Below are positions 44,819 through 53,111 of a stretch of 64,000 bases of DNA, piece after piece; position 1 is the first letter of the stretch, and every line of letters begins with the position of its first letter. Origin of the DNA: Demequina gelatinilytica (GTDB taxonomy: Bacteria; Actinomycetota; Actinomycetes; Actinomycetales; Demequinaceae); the NCBI RefSeq assembly GCF_000971115.1, contig NZ_BBLV01000004.1, positions 62,001-126,000 on the forward strand. The letters run 5' to 3'. Position numbers and translations under genes: made by a program. A model generated the notes under the pieces. That model did not search any database. It was not told the origin of the DNA and saw only the letters and a program-made list of their open reading frames with translations.

Positions 44819-46612
44819 GTGACAGCCTTCTCCTCCGTGCTCATCGCGAACCGCGGCGAGATCGCCGTCCGCATCATCCGCGCGTGTGCGGACGCCGGAC
44901 TGCGCTCCATCGCCGTGTACGCGGACCCCGACCGCACCGCGCCGCATGTGTCGCTCGCCGACGAGGCCTACGCGCTCGGCGGGTCGACCGCACGCGAGAC
45001 GTACCTCGACATCGCGAAGATCGTCGACGCCGCGCGCCGTTCCGGCGCCGAGGCCGTCCACCCCGGCTACGGCTTCCTCGCGGAGAACTCCGACTTCGCC
45101 CGCGCGGTGATCGATGCGGGCCTCACCTGGATCGGCCCCTCCCCGGAGGCGATCGACGGGCTCGGCGACAAGGTCAGCGCGCGCCATATCGCGCAGCGCG
45201 CCGGCGCACCCCTGGTGCCCGGCACCCCCGACCCTGTCGAGACCGCCGACGAGGTGGTCGCGTTCGCACAGGAGCATGGGCTCCCCGTCGCGATCAAGGC
45301 AGCGTTCGGCGGCGGCGGCCGCGGCCTCAAGGTCGCCCGCACCCTCGAGGAGATCCCGGAGCTGTTCGACTCCGCGACGCGCGAGGCCGTCGCCGCGTTC
45401 GGACGCGGCGAGTGCTTCGTCGAGCGCTTCCTCGACCGGCCGCGCCACGTGGAGACGCAGTGCCTCGCCGATGCGCACGGCAACGTCCGCGTCGTCTCGA
45501 CGCGCGACTGCTCGCTCCAGCGACGCCACCAGAAGCTCGTGGAGGAGGCTCCCGCGCCGTTCCTCACCGACGAGCAGAACGCCCGCCTCGTCGAGGCCTC
45601 CGAGGCGATCCTCAAGGAGGCCGGCTACCAGGGCGCGGGCACCTGCGAGTTCCTGGTGGGCATCGACGGCACCATCAGCTTCCTCGAGGTCAACACGCGC
45701 CTCCAGGTCGAGCACCCCGTGACCGAGGAGGTCACCGGCGTGGACCTGGTGCTCGAGCAGTTCCGCATCGCCGCGGGAGGGTCCATCGCGGACCTCCACC
45801 CCGAGACCCGCGGGCACTCGCTCGAGTTCAGGATCAACGGCGAGGACCCGTTCGCGGGCTTCATGCCGGCCCCCGGCCGCATCTCGACCCTGCGCTTCCC
45901 CTCCGGCCCGGGCGTGCGCATCGACGCCGGCGTGGTCGAGGGCGACACCGTCTCCGGCAACTTCGACTCGATGATCGCCAAGGTGATCGTCACCGGCGCC
46001 ACGCGTGACCAGGCGCTCGCGCGTGCCCGGCGCGCGCTCGCGGAGATGACCGTCGAGGGCATCCCGACCGTGCTCCCGTTCCACCGCGCCGTGCTCGACT
46101 CCCCCGCGTACGCGGCCACCGAGGGCTTCGGCGTCTACACCACGTGGATCGAGTCGGAGTTCGCGTCGACCCTCGCCGCGCTCGCGCCGGAGGCGCCCGC
46201 CCCGTCGGTCAACGGCGAGGACGAGGAGCCCGAGGCGACCGAGCGCGTGGTGGTCGAGGTCGGCGGCAAGCGGCTCGAGGTGGTGCTCCCGGCGAACCTC
46301 GCGCGAGCCGGGCGCGCGAGCGCGCGAGCCGCGGGGCGGCGGCCGATGCGCAGGTCCGGCAACGGCGGCGCGCGCGGCACGAGCAACGGCACCACGCTGA
46401 GCTCGCCCATGCAGGGCACCATCGTCAAGGTCGCGGTCGAGGACGGCGCCGAGGTGGCCGAGGGCGACCTCGTGGTGGTCCTCGAGGCGATGAAGATGGA
46501 GCAGCCGCTCACCGCGCACCGGGCCGGCATCGTCCGCTCGCTCGCGGCGACGGTCGGCGCGGGAGTCTCCGCGGGTACCGCGATCTGCGACATCGTCGAC
46601 GCCGAGGCCTGA
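44819..46612 (+). CDS. accA3: Acyl-CoA carboxylase alpha subunit (biotin carboxylase plus BCCP)
   Basis: 597 residues. Biotin carboxylase part (1-450): [31 protein letters not shown], the ATP-grasp glycine loop [13 protein letters not shown], and [18 protein letters not shown] with catalytic residues. A variable linker rich in Ala/Arg/Gly (490-525) leads to the BCCP domain with the biotinyl lysine in VLEAMKMEQ (about Lys559). It supplies carboxybiotin to AccD. The GTG start has a leaderless -10 box; no other start in the frame fits the conserved N-terminus. BirA, at 35 kb, would biotinylate it. Confidence 0.96.
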   Translation: MTAFSSVLIANRGEIAVRIIRACADAGLRSIAVYADPDRTAPHVSLADEAYALGGSTARETYLDIAKIVDAARRSGAEAVHPGYGFLAENSDFARAVIDAGLTWIGPSPEAIDGLGDKVSARHIAQRAGAPLVPGTPDPVETADEVVAFAQEHGLPVAIKAAFGGGGRGLKVARTLEEIPELFDSATREAVAAFGRGECFVERFLDRPRHVETQCLADAHGNVRVVSTRDCSLQRRHQKLVEEAPAPFLTDEQNARLVEASEAILKEAGYQGAGTCEFLVGIDGTISFLEVNTRLQVEHPVTEEVTGVDLVLEQFRIAAGGSIADLHPETRGHSLEFRINGEDPFAGFMPAPGRISTLRFPSGPGVRIDAGVVEGDTVSGNFDSMIAKVIVTGATRDQALARARRALAEMTVEGIPTVLPFHRAVLDSPAYAATEGFGVYTTWIESEFASTLAALAPEAPAPSVNGEDEEPEATERVVVEVGGKRLEVVLPANLARAGRASARAAGRRPMRRSGNGGARGTSNGTTLSSPMQGTIVKVAVEDGAEVAEGDLVVVLEAMKMEQPLTAHRAGIVRSLAATVGAGVSAGTAICDIVDAEA

Positions 46613-46714
46613 CCGCCCCTTCTTTTTTCACGGCGACCGGGGGACGCATCACGGCCCGGACCAGGCATCTTGTGACGCGCCTAGGCATTTACGCAACTGT
46701 GCTGTTCCGTATAT

Positions 46715-46744
46715 TTGACACTGCCGCCGCAGGGACCTTAGTCT
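46715..46744 (+). promoter_or_regulatory. Promoter of efeUOB
   Basis: Consensus TTGACA, a 17-18 nt spacer and TTAGTCT. One of the strongest sigma-70-type promoters in the window, embedded in an A/T-rich patch (CCGTATATTTGAC). Confidence 0.75.
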
Positions 46745-46756
46745 CACGTCAGCACG

Positions 46757-46774
46757 GGTAAGGGCCGCCTTACC
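46757..46774. promoter_or_regulatory. Candidate iron-responsive operator of efeUOB
   Basis: GGTAAGG, GCCG, CCTTACC is a perfect interrupted palindrome just downstream of the -10 box, 24 bp before the efeU ATG. It is not a clear DtxR/IdeR box, so the binding protein is uncertain, but position fits a repressor. Confidence 0.45.
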
Positions 46775-46797
46775 GTCCCCGACCGGAAGGCGCGTCC

Positions 46798-47661
46798 ATG
46801 CTCGCCAACTACCTCATCGGCCTGCGCGAGGGCCTCGAGGCGGCGCTCGTCGTCAGCATCCTCGTGGCCTACCTGGTCCGGACCGACCGTCGCGCGCTGC
46901 TGCGCCAGGTGTGGTTCGGCGTCGGGATCGCCGCTGGCGTCTCGATCGGGCTCGGCGCGATCCTCACGCTCGGCCCCCAGGGGCTGAGCTTCGAGGCGCA
47001 GGAGGCGATCGGCGGCGCGCTCAGCATCGTCGCCGTCGGCCTCATCACGTGGATGATCTTCTGGATGGGCCGCAACGCCCGTCACCTCAAGGGCCACCTC
47101 GAGGGTGCGCTCGAGAACGCGATCGCGGTGGGCAAGGGCGCCATCATCGCGATGGCCCTGCTGGCCGTCGGGCGCGAGGGCCTCGAGACCGCGCTGTTCC
47201 TGTGGGCCGGCATCACGTCCGCCGGCTCGACCTGGGCACCCATCCTCGGCGCCTCGCTCGGCATCGCCACGGCGGTCGGGCTCGGCTTCCTCATGTACCG
47301 CGGCGCCGTGCGGGTGAACCTCCGCGTGTTCTTCCAGTGGACCGGGGTGTTCCTCATCGTCGTCGCGGGCGGCGTGCTCGCGTACGGAGTGCACGACCTC
47401 CAGGAGGCCGGCATCCTGCCCGGCCTGAACACCCTGGCCTTCGACATCTCCGGCGCGGTGCCGGCCACCTCGATCCACGGCACGCTGCTCAAGGGCATCT
47501 TCAACATCTCGCCGCAGACGACCGTGCTCGAGGCCGTCGCGTGGATCGCCTACGTGGTGCCGGTGATGTGGCTGTTCGTGCGCATGGCGTTCCGCTCCGG
47601 CCCGCCGCGCACCCAGGCCACCCCGGCGACCCCGCGCGACCTCGCCGCCGCCGGCGCCTGA
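46798..47661 (+). CDS. efeU: EfeU/FTR1-type iron permease
   Basis: 287 residues with seven membrane helices. Two REGLE motifs, LREGLEAALVV in helix 1 (around residue 10) and VGREGLETALFL in helix 4 (around 125), are the iron-translocating signatures of the oxidase-dependent FTR1 family. It is the membrane channel of the EfeUOB ferrous/ferric importer. ATG 46798 follows GGAAGG. First gene of the operon. Confidence 0.95.
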   Translation: MLANYLIGLREGLEAALVVSILVAYLVRTDRRALLRQVWFGVGIAAGVSIGLGAILTLGPQGLSFEAQEAIGGALSIVAVGLITWMIFWMGRNARHLKGHLEGALENAIAVGKGAIIAMALLAVGREGLETALFLWAGITSAGSTWAPILGASLGIATAVGLGFLMYRGAVRVNLRVFFQWTGVFLIVVAGGVLAYGVHDLQEAGILPGLNTLAFDISGAVPATSIHGTLLKGIFNISPQTTVLEAVAWIAYVVPVMWLFVRMAFRSGPPRTQATPATPRDLAAAGA

Positions 47662-47708
47662 CATCCGTCCCAGCTCGACCCTCTTCCCGACCCGACGAAG
47701 GATCATCC

Positions 47709-48872
47709 ATGCCCCGCCCTGCCCTCGCACGCCCCCTCGCCGCCTCCGGAGCCGTCCTGTCGGCGCTCGCGCTGACCGCGTGCGTCCCCAACGCCTCCGC
47801 CGATGACGAGGCGATCGCGGTCGAGTCCACCGCCGACGACTGCAAGGTCGCGTCGACCGAGGTGCCCTCCGGCACCGTCGTCTTCGACGTCACCAACAGC
47901 GGCGACGACGTCACGGAGTTCTACCTGCTCGCCTCGGACGGCCTGCGCATCATCTCCGAGGTCGAGAACGTCGGCCCCGGCATCACCCGCCAGCTGGTGG
48001 TGCAGGTGCCCGCAGGCGACTACATCACGCAGTGCAAGCCCGGCATGACCGGCGACGGCATCCAGGCCGCGTTCACCGTGACCGACTCGGGCGAGGACAT
48101 CTTCTCGGGCGACAACGCCGAGCGCCTCGCCGCGGCAGGCGACCAGTACCTGCTCTACGTGCGCGACCAGATCCAGACCCTCGAGGACAAGACCGAGGCC
48201 TTCCTCGCGGCGTACACCGCCGGCGACGACGACGAGGCGCGTGCCCTGTACGCCGACGCCCGCGTCCACTGGGAGCGCATCGAGCCCGTCGCGGAGTCCT
48301 TCGGCGACCTCGACCCGATGATGGATGCGCGCGAGGCCGACCTCGCGGAGGGCGAGTCGTGGACCGGCTGGCACCGCATCGAGAAGAACCTGTGGCCGCC
48401 GGCCGAGGGCTACGACCTTACCGACGCAGAGAAGCAGGAGCTCGCCGACAAGCTGGCGGCGGACACCGCCGAGCTCGCCGCGCGCGTGAACGCCGAGGAC
48501 TTCGCGATCGACGCGTTCCAGGTGGGCAACGGCGCCAAGGAGCTCCTCGACGAGGTCGCCGCCGGCAAGATCACCGGCGAGGAGGAGATCTGGTCGCACA
48601 CCGACCTGTGGGACTTCCAGGCCAACGTCGACGGCGCCTCCGTCGCCTACGGCGTGCTGCACGACATCGTCGCCGAGACCGACGCGGACCTGGTCGAGGA
48701 GCTCGACTCCCGGTTCGCCGAGCTGGACGACCTGCTCGCGCAGTACGGCAGCATCGAGGACGGCTTCGCGCTCTACACCGAGCTGACCGAGGAGCAGATC
48801 GTGGAGCTCGCACGCGCCGTCGACGCGCTCGGCGAGCCGCTGTCGCGCCTCACCGCTGCGGCCGTCGCCTAA
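47709..48872 (+). CDS. efeO: EfeO iron-uptake lipoprotein (cupredoxin plus M75 imelysin domain)
   Basis: 387 residues. The lipoprotein signal MPRPALARPLAASGAVLSALALTACVP is followed by a cupredoxin-like domain (about 30-125, GTVVFDVTNSGDDVTEFYLLASD) and an M75 domain with the HxxE metal motif as HWERIEP and GWHRIEKNLW. It delivers iron, with EfeB, to the EfeU permease on the outer face of the membrane. AAGGA precedes ATG 47709; gap to efeU is 47 bp. Confidence 0.94.
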   Translation: MPRPALARPLAASGAVLSALALTACVPNASADDEAIAVESTADDCKVASTEVPSGTVVFDVTNSGDDVTEFYLLASDGLRIISEVENVGPGITRQLVVQVPAGDYITQCKPGMTGDGIQAAFTVTDSGEDIFSGDNAERLAAAGDQYLLYVRDQIQTLEDKTEAFLAAYTAGDDDEARALYADARVHWERIEPVAESFGDLDPMMDAREADLAEGESWTGWHRIEKNLWPPAEGYDLTDAEKQELADKLAADTAELAARVNAEDFAIDAFQVGNGAKELLDEVAAGKITGEEEIWSHTDLWDFQANVDGASVAYGVLHDIVAETDADLVEELDSRFAELDDLLAQYGSIEDGFALYTELTEEQIVELARAVDALGEPLSRLTAAAVA

Positions 48873-48882
48873 GGTTCACCGC

Positions 48883-50253
48883 ATGACGCAGGACCGCACG
48901 GACGTACCGTCCGCCCAGGACGCCCCCGCCCCCTCTCCCGAGGAGGGCGGGGGCGCTCCCGCGTCCCAGGCATCGTCGACGGACGATGCGCAGGCGCGGT
49001 CGGGATTGTCGCGTCGCGCCGCGCTGGGAGCGGCAGGAGCGGTGGCGGGTGCCGCCGCGCTCACGGCCGGCGGCTTCGCCGCGGGCCGCGCCACCGCATC
49101 GTCCCTGCAGACCCACGCCTACGACTTCTACGGTGCGCACCAGAGCGGCATCGTCACGCCGCAGCAGGACCGCCTGCACTTCGCGGCCTTCGACATCACC
49201 ACGGACTCGCGCGCCCGCGTGATCTCGCTCCTGCGACGGTGGTCGGAGGCGGCCGCGCGGCTCATGACCGGCTCGGAGCTCGGCTCGGGCGCCGCGGGTG
49301 GCGCGTACGCCGCTCCCCCGGACGACACTGGCGAGGCCCTGGGCCTGCCGGCGTCCGGCCTCACCATCACCTTCGGATTCGGCCCCGGGCTGTTCGACGA
49401 GCGCTTCGGGCTCGCGTCGAAGCGCCCTGACCAGCTGATCGACCTGCCCAAGTTCTCCGGGGACACGCTCGACGAGCAGTTCGTGGGCGGCGACCTGTGC
49501 ATCCAGGCGTGCGCCGACGATCCCCAGGTGGCCGTCCACGCGATCCGCAACCTGTCCCGCCTCGCGTTCGGCGACGCGGCGATCCGGTGGGCGCAGCTGG
49601 GCTTCGGGCGCACCTCCTCCACCACGCGCGCGCAGGACACGCCGCGCAACTTCATGGGCTTCAAGGACGGCACCGCGAACCTCCGCGCCGAGGACACCGA
49701 CCTGGTGGACCGATGGGTGTGGGCCGACGCCGCCGACGGCCAGTCCTGGATGGCAGGCGGCTCGTACCTGGTCGCGCGACGCATCCGCATCCTCGCCGAG
49801 ATCTGGGACCGCACGTCGCTCCAGGAGCAGGAGGCGACCGTGGGCCGCACCAAGGGCTCCGGCGCGCCGCTCTCCGGCGGCTCGGAGTTCACCGAGCCCG
49901 ACTTCACGGTCACGGGCCGCGACGATGTGCCGCTGATCCGCCCCGACTCGCACGTCGCGCTCGCGCACCCGTCGGCCAACGGCGGCGCCATGATGCTTCG
50001 TCGCGGCTACAACTTCACCGATGGCGCGGACGCGCTCGGCCGCCTCGACGCGGGGCTGTTCTTCCTCGCGTACGTGCGCGACCCGCGCGAGCAGTTCGTG
50101 CCCATCCAGAACGCGCTGTCGAGCCACGACGTCATGACCGTCGAGTACCTCCGCACCACGGGCTCCGCACTGTTCGCGGTGCCGCCGGGCCTCCCCGCGG
50201 GGTCCGTGCTCGGATCCGAGGGCGCGTACGTGGGCCAGGAGCTCTTCGCCTAG
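48883..50253 (+). CDS. efeB: EfeB Dyp-type haem peroxidase, Tat-exported
   Basis: 456 residues. A long hydrophilic N-terminus leads to a twin-arginine signal (SRRAALGAAGAVAGAAALTAGG, Arg44-Arg45). The DyP GxxDG motif is GFKDGTAN, the proximal haem histidine lies in the later half, and GLSRL/GFGRTSS blocks are conserved. It oxidises Fe2+ for EfeU, or removes haem iron. Folded export by Tat fits cofactor loading in the cytoplasm. It closes the efeUOB operon. The stop is followed by a 194-bp gap with the promoter of the next module. Confidence 0.95.
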   Translation: MTQDRTDVPSAQDAPAPSPEEGGGAPASQASSTDDAQARSGLSRRAALGAAGAVAGAAALTAGGFAAGRATASSLQTHAYDFYGAHQSGIVTPQQDRLHFAAFDITTDSRARVISLLRRWSEAAARLMTGSELGSGAAGGAYAAPPDDTGEALGLPASGLTITFGFGPGLFDERFGLASKRPDQLIDLPKFSGDTLDEQFVGGDLCIQACADDPQVAVHAIRNLSRLAFGDAAIRWAQLGFGRTSSTTRAQDTPRNFMGFKDGTANLRAEDTDLVDRWVWADAADGQSWMAGGSYLVARRIRILAEIWDRTSLQEQEATVGRTKGSGAPLSGGSEFTEPDFTVTGRDDVPLIRPDSHVALAHPSANGGAMMLRRGYNFTDGADALGRLDAGLFFLAYVRDPREQFVPIQNALSSHDVMTVEYLRTTGSALFAVPPGLPAGSVLGSEGAYVGQELFA

Positions 50254-50389
50254 CTCCCTCCCGGACAGTCGCAACGGATCGAGTCCCGGGTCGGCGGCGT
50301 GTCGCGGCGCGACGGGTGCCCTCCGTCGGCGTGGCGTGCCGAGATCCGTTGGCAGTGTCGGGCGTTGTCCACAGGTTCCACGGCCCCCG

Positions 50390-50418
50390 TTGAGCCCCTC
50401 CACCACCCCGGGTTAGCG
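50390..50418 (+). promoter_or_regulatory. Promoter of the 50.4-52.6 kb accessory module
   Basis: TTGAGC, a 17-nt spacer and TTAGCG. It lies 29 bp before the first gene, separate from efeUOB. Confidence 0.6.
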
Positions 50419-50447
50419 TCGCCGCAACGGATCATCCAGGGGGGATC

Positions 50448-51347
50448 ATGCGGCTTCTACCTCGTCTTTCGGGCGCCTTGATGGCACTCGTGGCGCTCGC
50501 GGCAGGAGGCGGCGAGCTTTCTCCGGCGGCCGCCGCCGATGGCCACGGGCGCGATCCAGCGGCGCATGCGCCCGCTTCACGCGACCGGTTCGCCGGCATG
50601 TCCGGGGAGGCGATCGTCGAGCAGGGCCTCGCCGACGAGGGCTTCGACACGGAGGCGGTCCACATCGGTCTCGACGGCATCGAGGTCGTCGCCGCGTCCG
50701 AGGACCACGGCGACTTCACGATGCGGCTCGACCTGGCACCCGGGTCGAGCAGCGGGACGCTCACGGTGTCCGACACCGGCGACGGAGGCATCCGCGCCGT
50801 CGACATCTACGAGGTCGAGATCGAGGAGTCGACCGAGGACCGTGCCGTGTTCGACCTCACCGACCTCGGGACGGGCGAGGCGCTCCACTACGACTCGGCC
50901 GCCGCGAGCCCGTCGATCGCGTTCGCGATCCCGATCGCGTTCGCGGCGATCTCGCTCGGCACGGCCCTCTACTACCTCGCTGTCGGCGCGGCGATCGTCA
51001 TCTCGGGCGTGCTGGCGCTCGAGACGGCCAAGGCGGTGGCGAAGATCCTCGAGGAGAACGCACAGCGGTCGAGCGCGCAGCGTCGCTACTACTACCCAGC
51101 CGTGCGCAGGAACGGCAAGGTGTACATCAGCGGGAGGGGCCTCACGACCTCGCAGGCGCTCGCACGGGGACGGAAGGGCTGGGACGTATGGGCGACGTCG
51201 CGGGGCTTCGCGAGGAGCCTGGCGAAGAAGCTGAATCCGTCGAACCTCCCGGAGTGGCACCGCGCTCACCACGACGGGTATCTGCGCCACTATCATCCGT
51301 ACGGCCACCGCCCGAACATGCACGCGTTCTACGGCTTGCCCGCCTAG
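50448..51347 (+). CDS. Exported membrane-anchored protein with His-rich C-terminal domain (putative toxin)
   Basis: 299 residues. Signal peptide (1-30), an acidic exported domain (45-150), one or two closely spaced hydrophobic helices (155-195, AFAIPIAFAAISLGTALYYLAVGAA) and a basic C-terminal domain (205-299). The last 30 residues hold seven histidines, in WHRAHHDGYLRHYHPYGH and MHAFYG. This layout and the terminal HxH...HAFYG recall the SAR2788-type putative toxins; the match is from memory and pattern. RBS is GGGGGG before ATG 50448. The next gene encodes a candidate immunity protein 35 bp downstream. Confidence 0.55.
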   Translation: MRLLPRLSGALMALVALAAGGGELSPAAAADGHGRDPAAHAPASRDRFAGMSGEAIVEQGLADEGFDTEAVHIGLDGIEVVAASEDHGDFTMRLDLAPGSSSGTLTVSDTGDGGIRAVDIYEVEIEESTEDRAVFDLTDLGTGEALHYDSAAASPSIAFAIPIAFAAISLGTALYYLAVGAAIVISGVLALETAKAVAKILEENAQRSSAQRRYYYPAVRRNGKVYISGRGLTTSQALARGRKGWDVWATSRGFARSLAKKLNPSNLPEWHRAHHDGYLRHYHPYGHRPNMHAFYGLPA

Positions 51348-51382
51348 CGCGAAGCAGGGGCACCTCATGATCAGGGAGAGCC

Positions 51383-51946
51383 ATGACTGAGAACACCATC
51401 GGTGCGGCGGCAGCGGAGCACCGGGCGCTGCACGGCATCGCCTATGCACCGACAGTGGCCGAGGCCTCGGCGCTGCTCGAGTCCCGAGGTGCCGCGCCTT
51501 TCGACTTCGCGAAGCACACGGGACGCCTGCGCGACGAGTGGGTCGATCCCGCACTCATCGCAACCGTCTACTCGTTCGCCGACCCCGACATGCTCCGTTC
51601 CTACGCCTCGGAGGAAGAGCTCGAGGATGCCCTCGAGAGCACCCAGTTCCCCTACGACCCTCTCGAGTACGGGCCCGACATGGTCGAGGACACCGTGCTC
51701 GCGCACGAGCTCGAGTGCCTCGAGCGCATCGTCGTCGCCCTGGAGCACAAGCCCGACGACCCCGACGCCGTCGGAGGCTTCCGCGTCTGGGGTTGCGGCC
51801 AGTGGCTTCGCGAGCTGCTGTGGGCAGCCACGGGCGTGGTGCCGCGGGAGCCTGGATCCCCCACGCCGACGGGGACCCTCTACGAGCGCGCGTTCCAGGA
51901 GCTCGGCTTCGAGTCGTTCGAGGCGCGCCCCCTCGACTGGCCATGA
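51383..51946 (+). CDS. Acidic cytosolic protein, candidate immunity protein
   Basis: 187 residues, markedly acidic (DEWVDPALIATVYSFADPDMLRSYASEEELEDALESTQFPYDP), with no signal peptide or membrane helix. No family is recognised. It lies between the putative toxin gene (35 bp upstream) and the subtilase gene (ATGA overlap downstream). An acidic, cytosolic protein following a basic histidine-rich exported one fits neutralisation by charge-complementary binding; this is inference. AGGGAGA precedes the ATG. Confidence 0.5.
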   Translation: MTENTIGAAAAEHRALHGIAYAPTVAEASALLESRGAAPFDFAKHTGRLRDEWVDPALIATVYSFADPDMLRSYASEEELEDALESTQFPYDPLEYGPDMVEDTVLAHELECLERIVVALEHKPDDPDAVGGFRVWGCGQWLRELLWAATGVVPREPGSPTPTGTLYERAFQELGFESFEARPLDWP

Positions 51947-52623
51947 CCGCGGCGCGCCGCGCAAGCGTCGCCGGTGCCCTGGCGGGAACGGCGACGCTCC
52001 TGACCTCCTGCGCGTCCGCCCCGCAGGGCCCAACCTTGGTCGGCCTCGTCGACACCGGGGTGAACGTCGACGCCCCGCAGCTCGCCGGCTACGCGATCGA
52101 CCAGGAGGTAGCCCACGCGTCCGGCGAGCACGGCACGCTCGTGCTCTCGGTGCTCCTCGGCGTCGCGGAGGACCGTACGGCGCTGCCTCCTCAGGACGTG
52201 GAGGTGGTCAGCATCGATGTCGGTCGGGAGGCGACCGCCGACGACCTCGCGGCAGGCATCGAGTCCGCGCTTGATGCGGACGTCGATGTGGTCTCCATCA
52301 GCATGGGATGCCGCCGCGGGAGCGCGGCGCTCGAGGCCGCGGTCGAGAGGGCCGATGCGCTCGGCACACCCATCGTCGCGGCGGCCGGGAACGTGCGCTT
52401 CCTGGCCCCCGACTACCCCGCACGCTACGCGTCGGTCATCGGTATCGGCGCCGTCGATGCCGACGGACAGCCGTGGAGCGAGTCGGCGTCCGAGGGTGTC
52501 GACGCTACGGCGCTCGGCGTCGACGTGCACGCGATGGATGCGCATGGCGAGCCGCGCACCGTGTCCGGCACCTCGTTCGCGACGGCCCTCGCGACCCACG
52601 CCCTGGTCCTCGACCTGACCTAG
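51943..52623 (+). CDS. Minimal subtilisin-like (S8) serine protease lipoprotein
   Basis: 226 residues. The signal peptide ends in a lipobox, LLTSC (Cys23). All four catalytic positions of subtilases are in place: Asp37 in LVGLVDTGVN, His63 in SGEHGTLVLS, the oxyanion Asn150 in AAAGNV, and Ser211 in SGTSFATALA. The catalytic domain spans only about 195 residues, much shorter than the usual 270 or more, with very short loops and no propeptide. ATG overlaps the previous stop, so it is coupled to the candidate immunity gene. It may process or release the anchored putative toxin outside the cell. Confidence 0.85.
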   Translation: MTAARRASVAGALAGTATLLTSCASAPQGPTLVGLVDTGVNVDAPQLAGYAIDQEVAHASGEHGTLVLSVLLGVAEDRTALPPQDVEVVSIDVGREATADDLAAGIESALDADVDVVSISMGCRRGSAALEAAVERADALGTPIVAAAGNVRFLAPDYPARYASVIGIGAVDADGQPWSESASEGVDATALGVDVHAMDAHGEPRTVSGTSFATALATHALVLDLT

Positions 52624-52627
52624 CCAC

Positions 52628-52692
52628 GCGCCCTGCGAGGTGCTCAGCGCCCGGATCGACCGTTATCGAGCACTGGGCACCTCGCAGGGTGC
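52628..52692 (+). terminator. Long hairpin terminating the accessory module
   Basis: The 23-nt arms 52628-52650 and 52670-52692 pair at about 20 positions (core CCCTGCGAGGTGC / GCACCTCGCAGGG) around a 19-nt loop, starting 5 nt after the subtilase stop. No T-tract. Confidence 0.75.
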
Positions 52693-52724
52693 ACGTCGCC
52701 GGCTCCCAGCCGCAGCACGGCCAT

Positions 52725-52765
52725 GTCACATCGAGTACTTGATCTGTTACAGTACTTGATGTGAC
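52725..52765. promoter_or_regulatory. PadR operator overlapping the padR start codon
   Basis: GTCACATCGAGTACT and AGTACTTGATGTGAC are complementary at 14 of 15 positions, with an 11-nt spacer. AGTACTTGAT also occurs as a direct repeat at 52734 and 52751. The right arm covers the GTG start codon, pointing to autorepression; a TACAGT -10 box lies in the spacer. Confidence 0.75.
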
Positions 52766-53111
52766 CCAGACAGATGCGTTCGCGGCCGACCTCCTGCGCG
52801 GCAACACCGAGACCATCGTGCTCGGCGTGCTGCGCCGCGGCGACAGCTACGGCTTCGAGATCCATAAGGCCATCCGCGACGCCACGGGTGGGGACCACGA
52901 GATCAAGGAGGCGACGCTCTACGCCGCCTACCGCCGTCTCGAGAAGGACGGCCTGGTCGAGTCGTACTGGGGCGACGAGTCCCAGGGCGGCCGCCGCAAG
53001 TACTACCGCATCACCGATGCCGGGCGCGCCGTGTACCGCGGTCGCGTCGACGCGTGGATCGCCACGCGCCGCATCATCGACACCCTCCTCGACGTCAAGG
53101 ACCAGCCATGA
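52761..53111 (+). CDS. PadR family transcriptional regulator
   Basis: 116 residues: the PadR winged helix LGVLRRGDSYGFEIHKAIRDATGGDHEIKEATLYAAYRRLEKDGLVESYWGDESQGGRRKYYRITDAG with the diagnostic basic wing GGRRKYY. Leaderless start likely (TACAGT 7 nt before GTG). It overlaps the following gene by 4 bases. PadR plus a 'permease prefix domain' membrane protein is a common two-gene unit, in which the regulator controls its own operon; the inducer is unknown. Confidence 0.93.
   Translation: MTQTDAFAADLLRGNTETIVLGVLRRGDSYGFEIHKAIRDATGGDHEIKEATLYAAYRRLEKDGLVESYWGDESQGGRRKYYRITDAGRAVYRGRVDAWIATRRIIDTLLDVKDQP

Noticed and set aside
46620-46627. T-run CTTTTTTC after accA3 as an intrinsic terminator
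   Set aside because: No stable hairpin lies directly before it, so termination cannot be claimed.
46726-46745. DtxR/IdeR box in the efeUOB promoter (ACCTTAGTCTCACG)
   Set aside because: Too few matches to the 19-bp consensus; the CTTAG belongs to the -10 region.
50254-50447. Mobile element boundary next to the accessory module
   Set aside because: No integrase, transposase, direct repeat or tRNA was found; only a promoter is visible.
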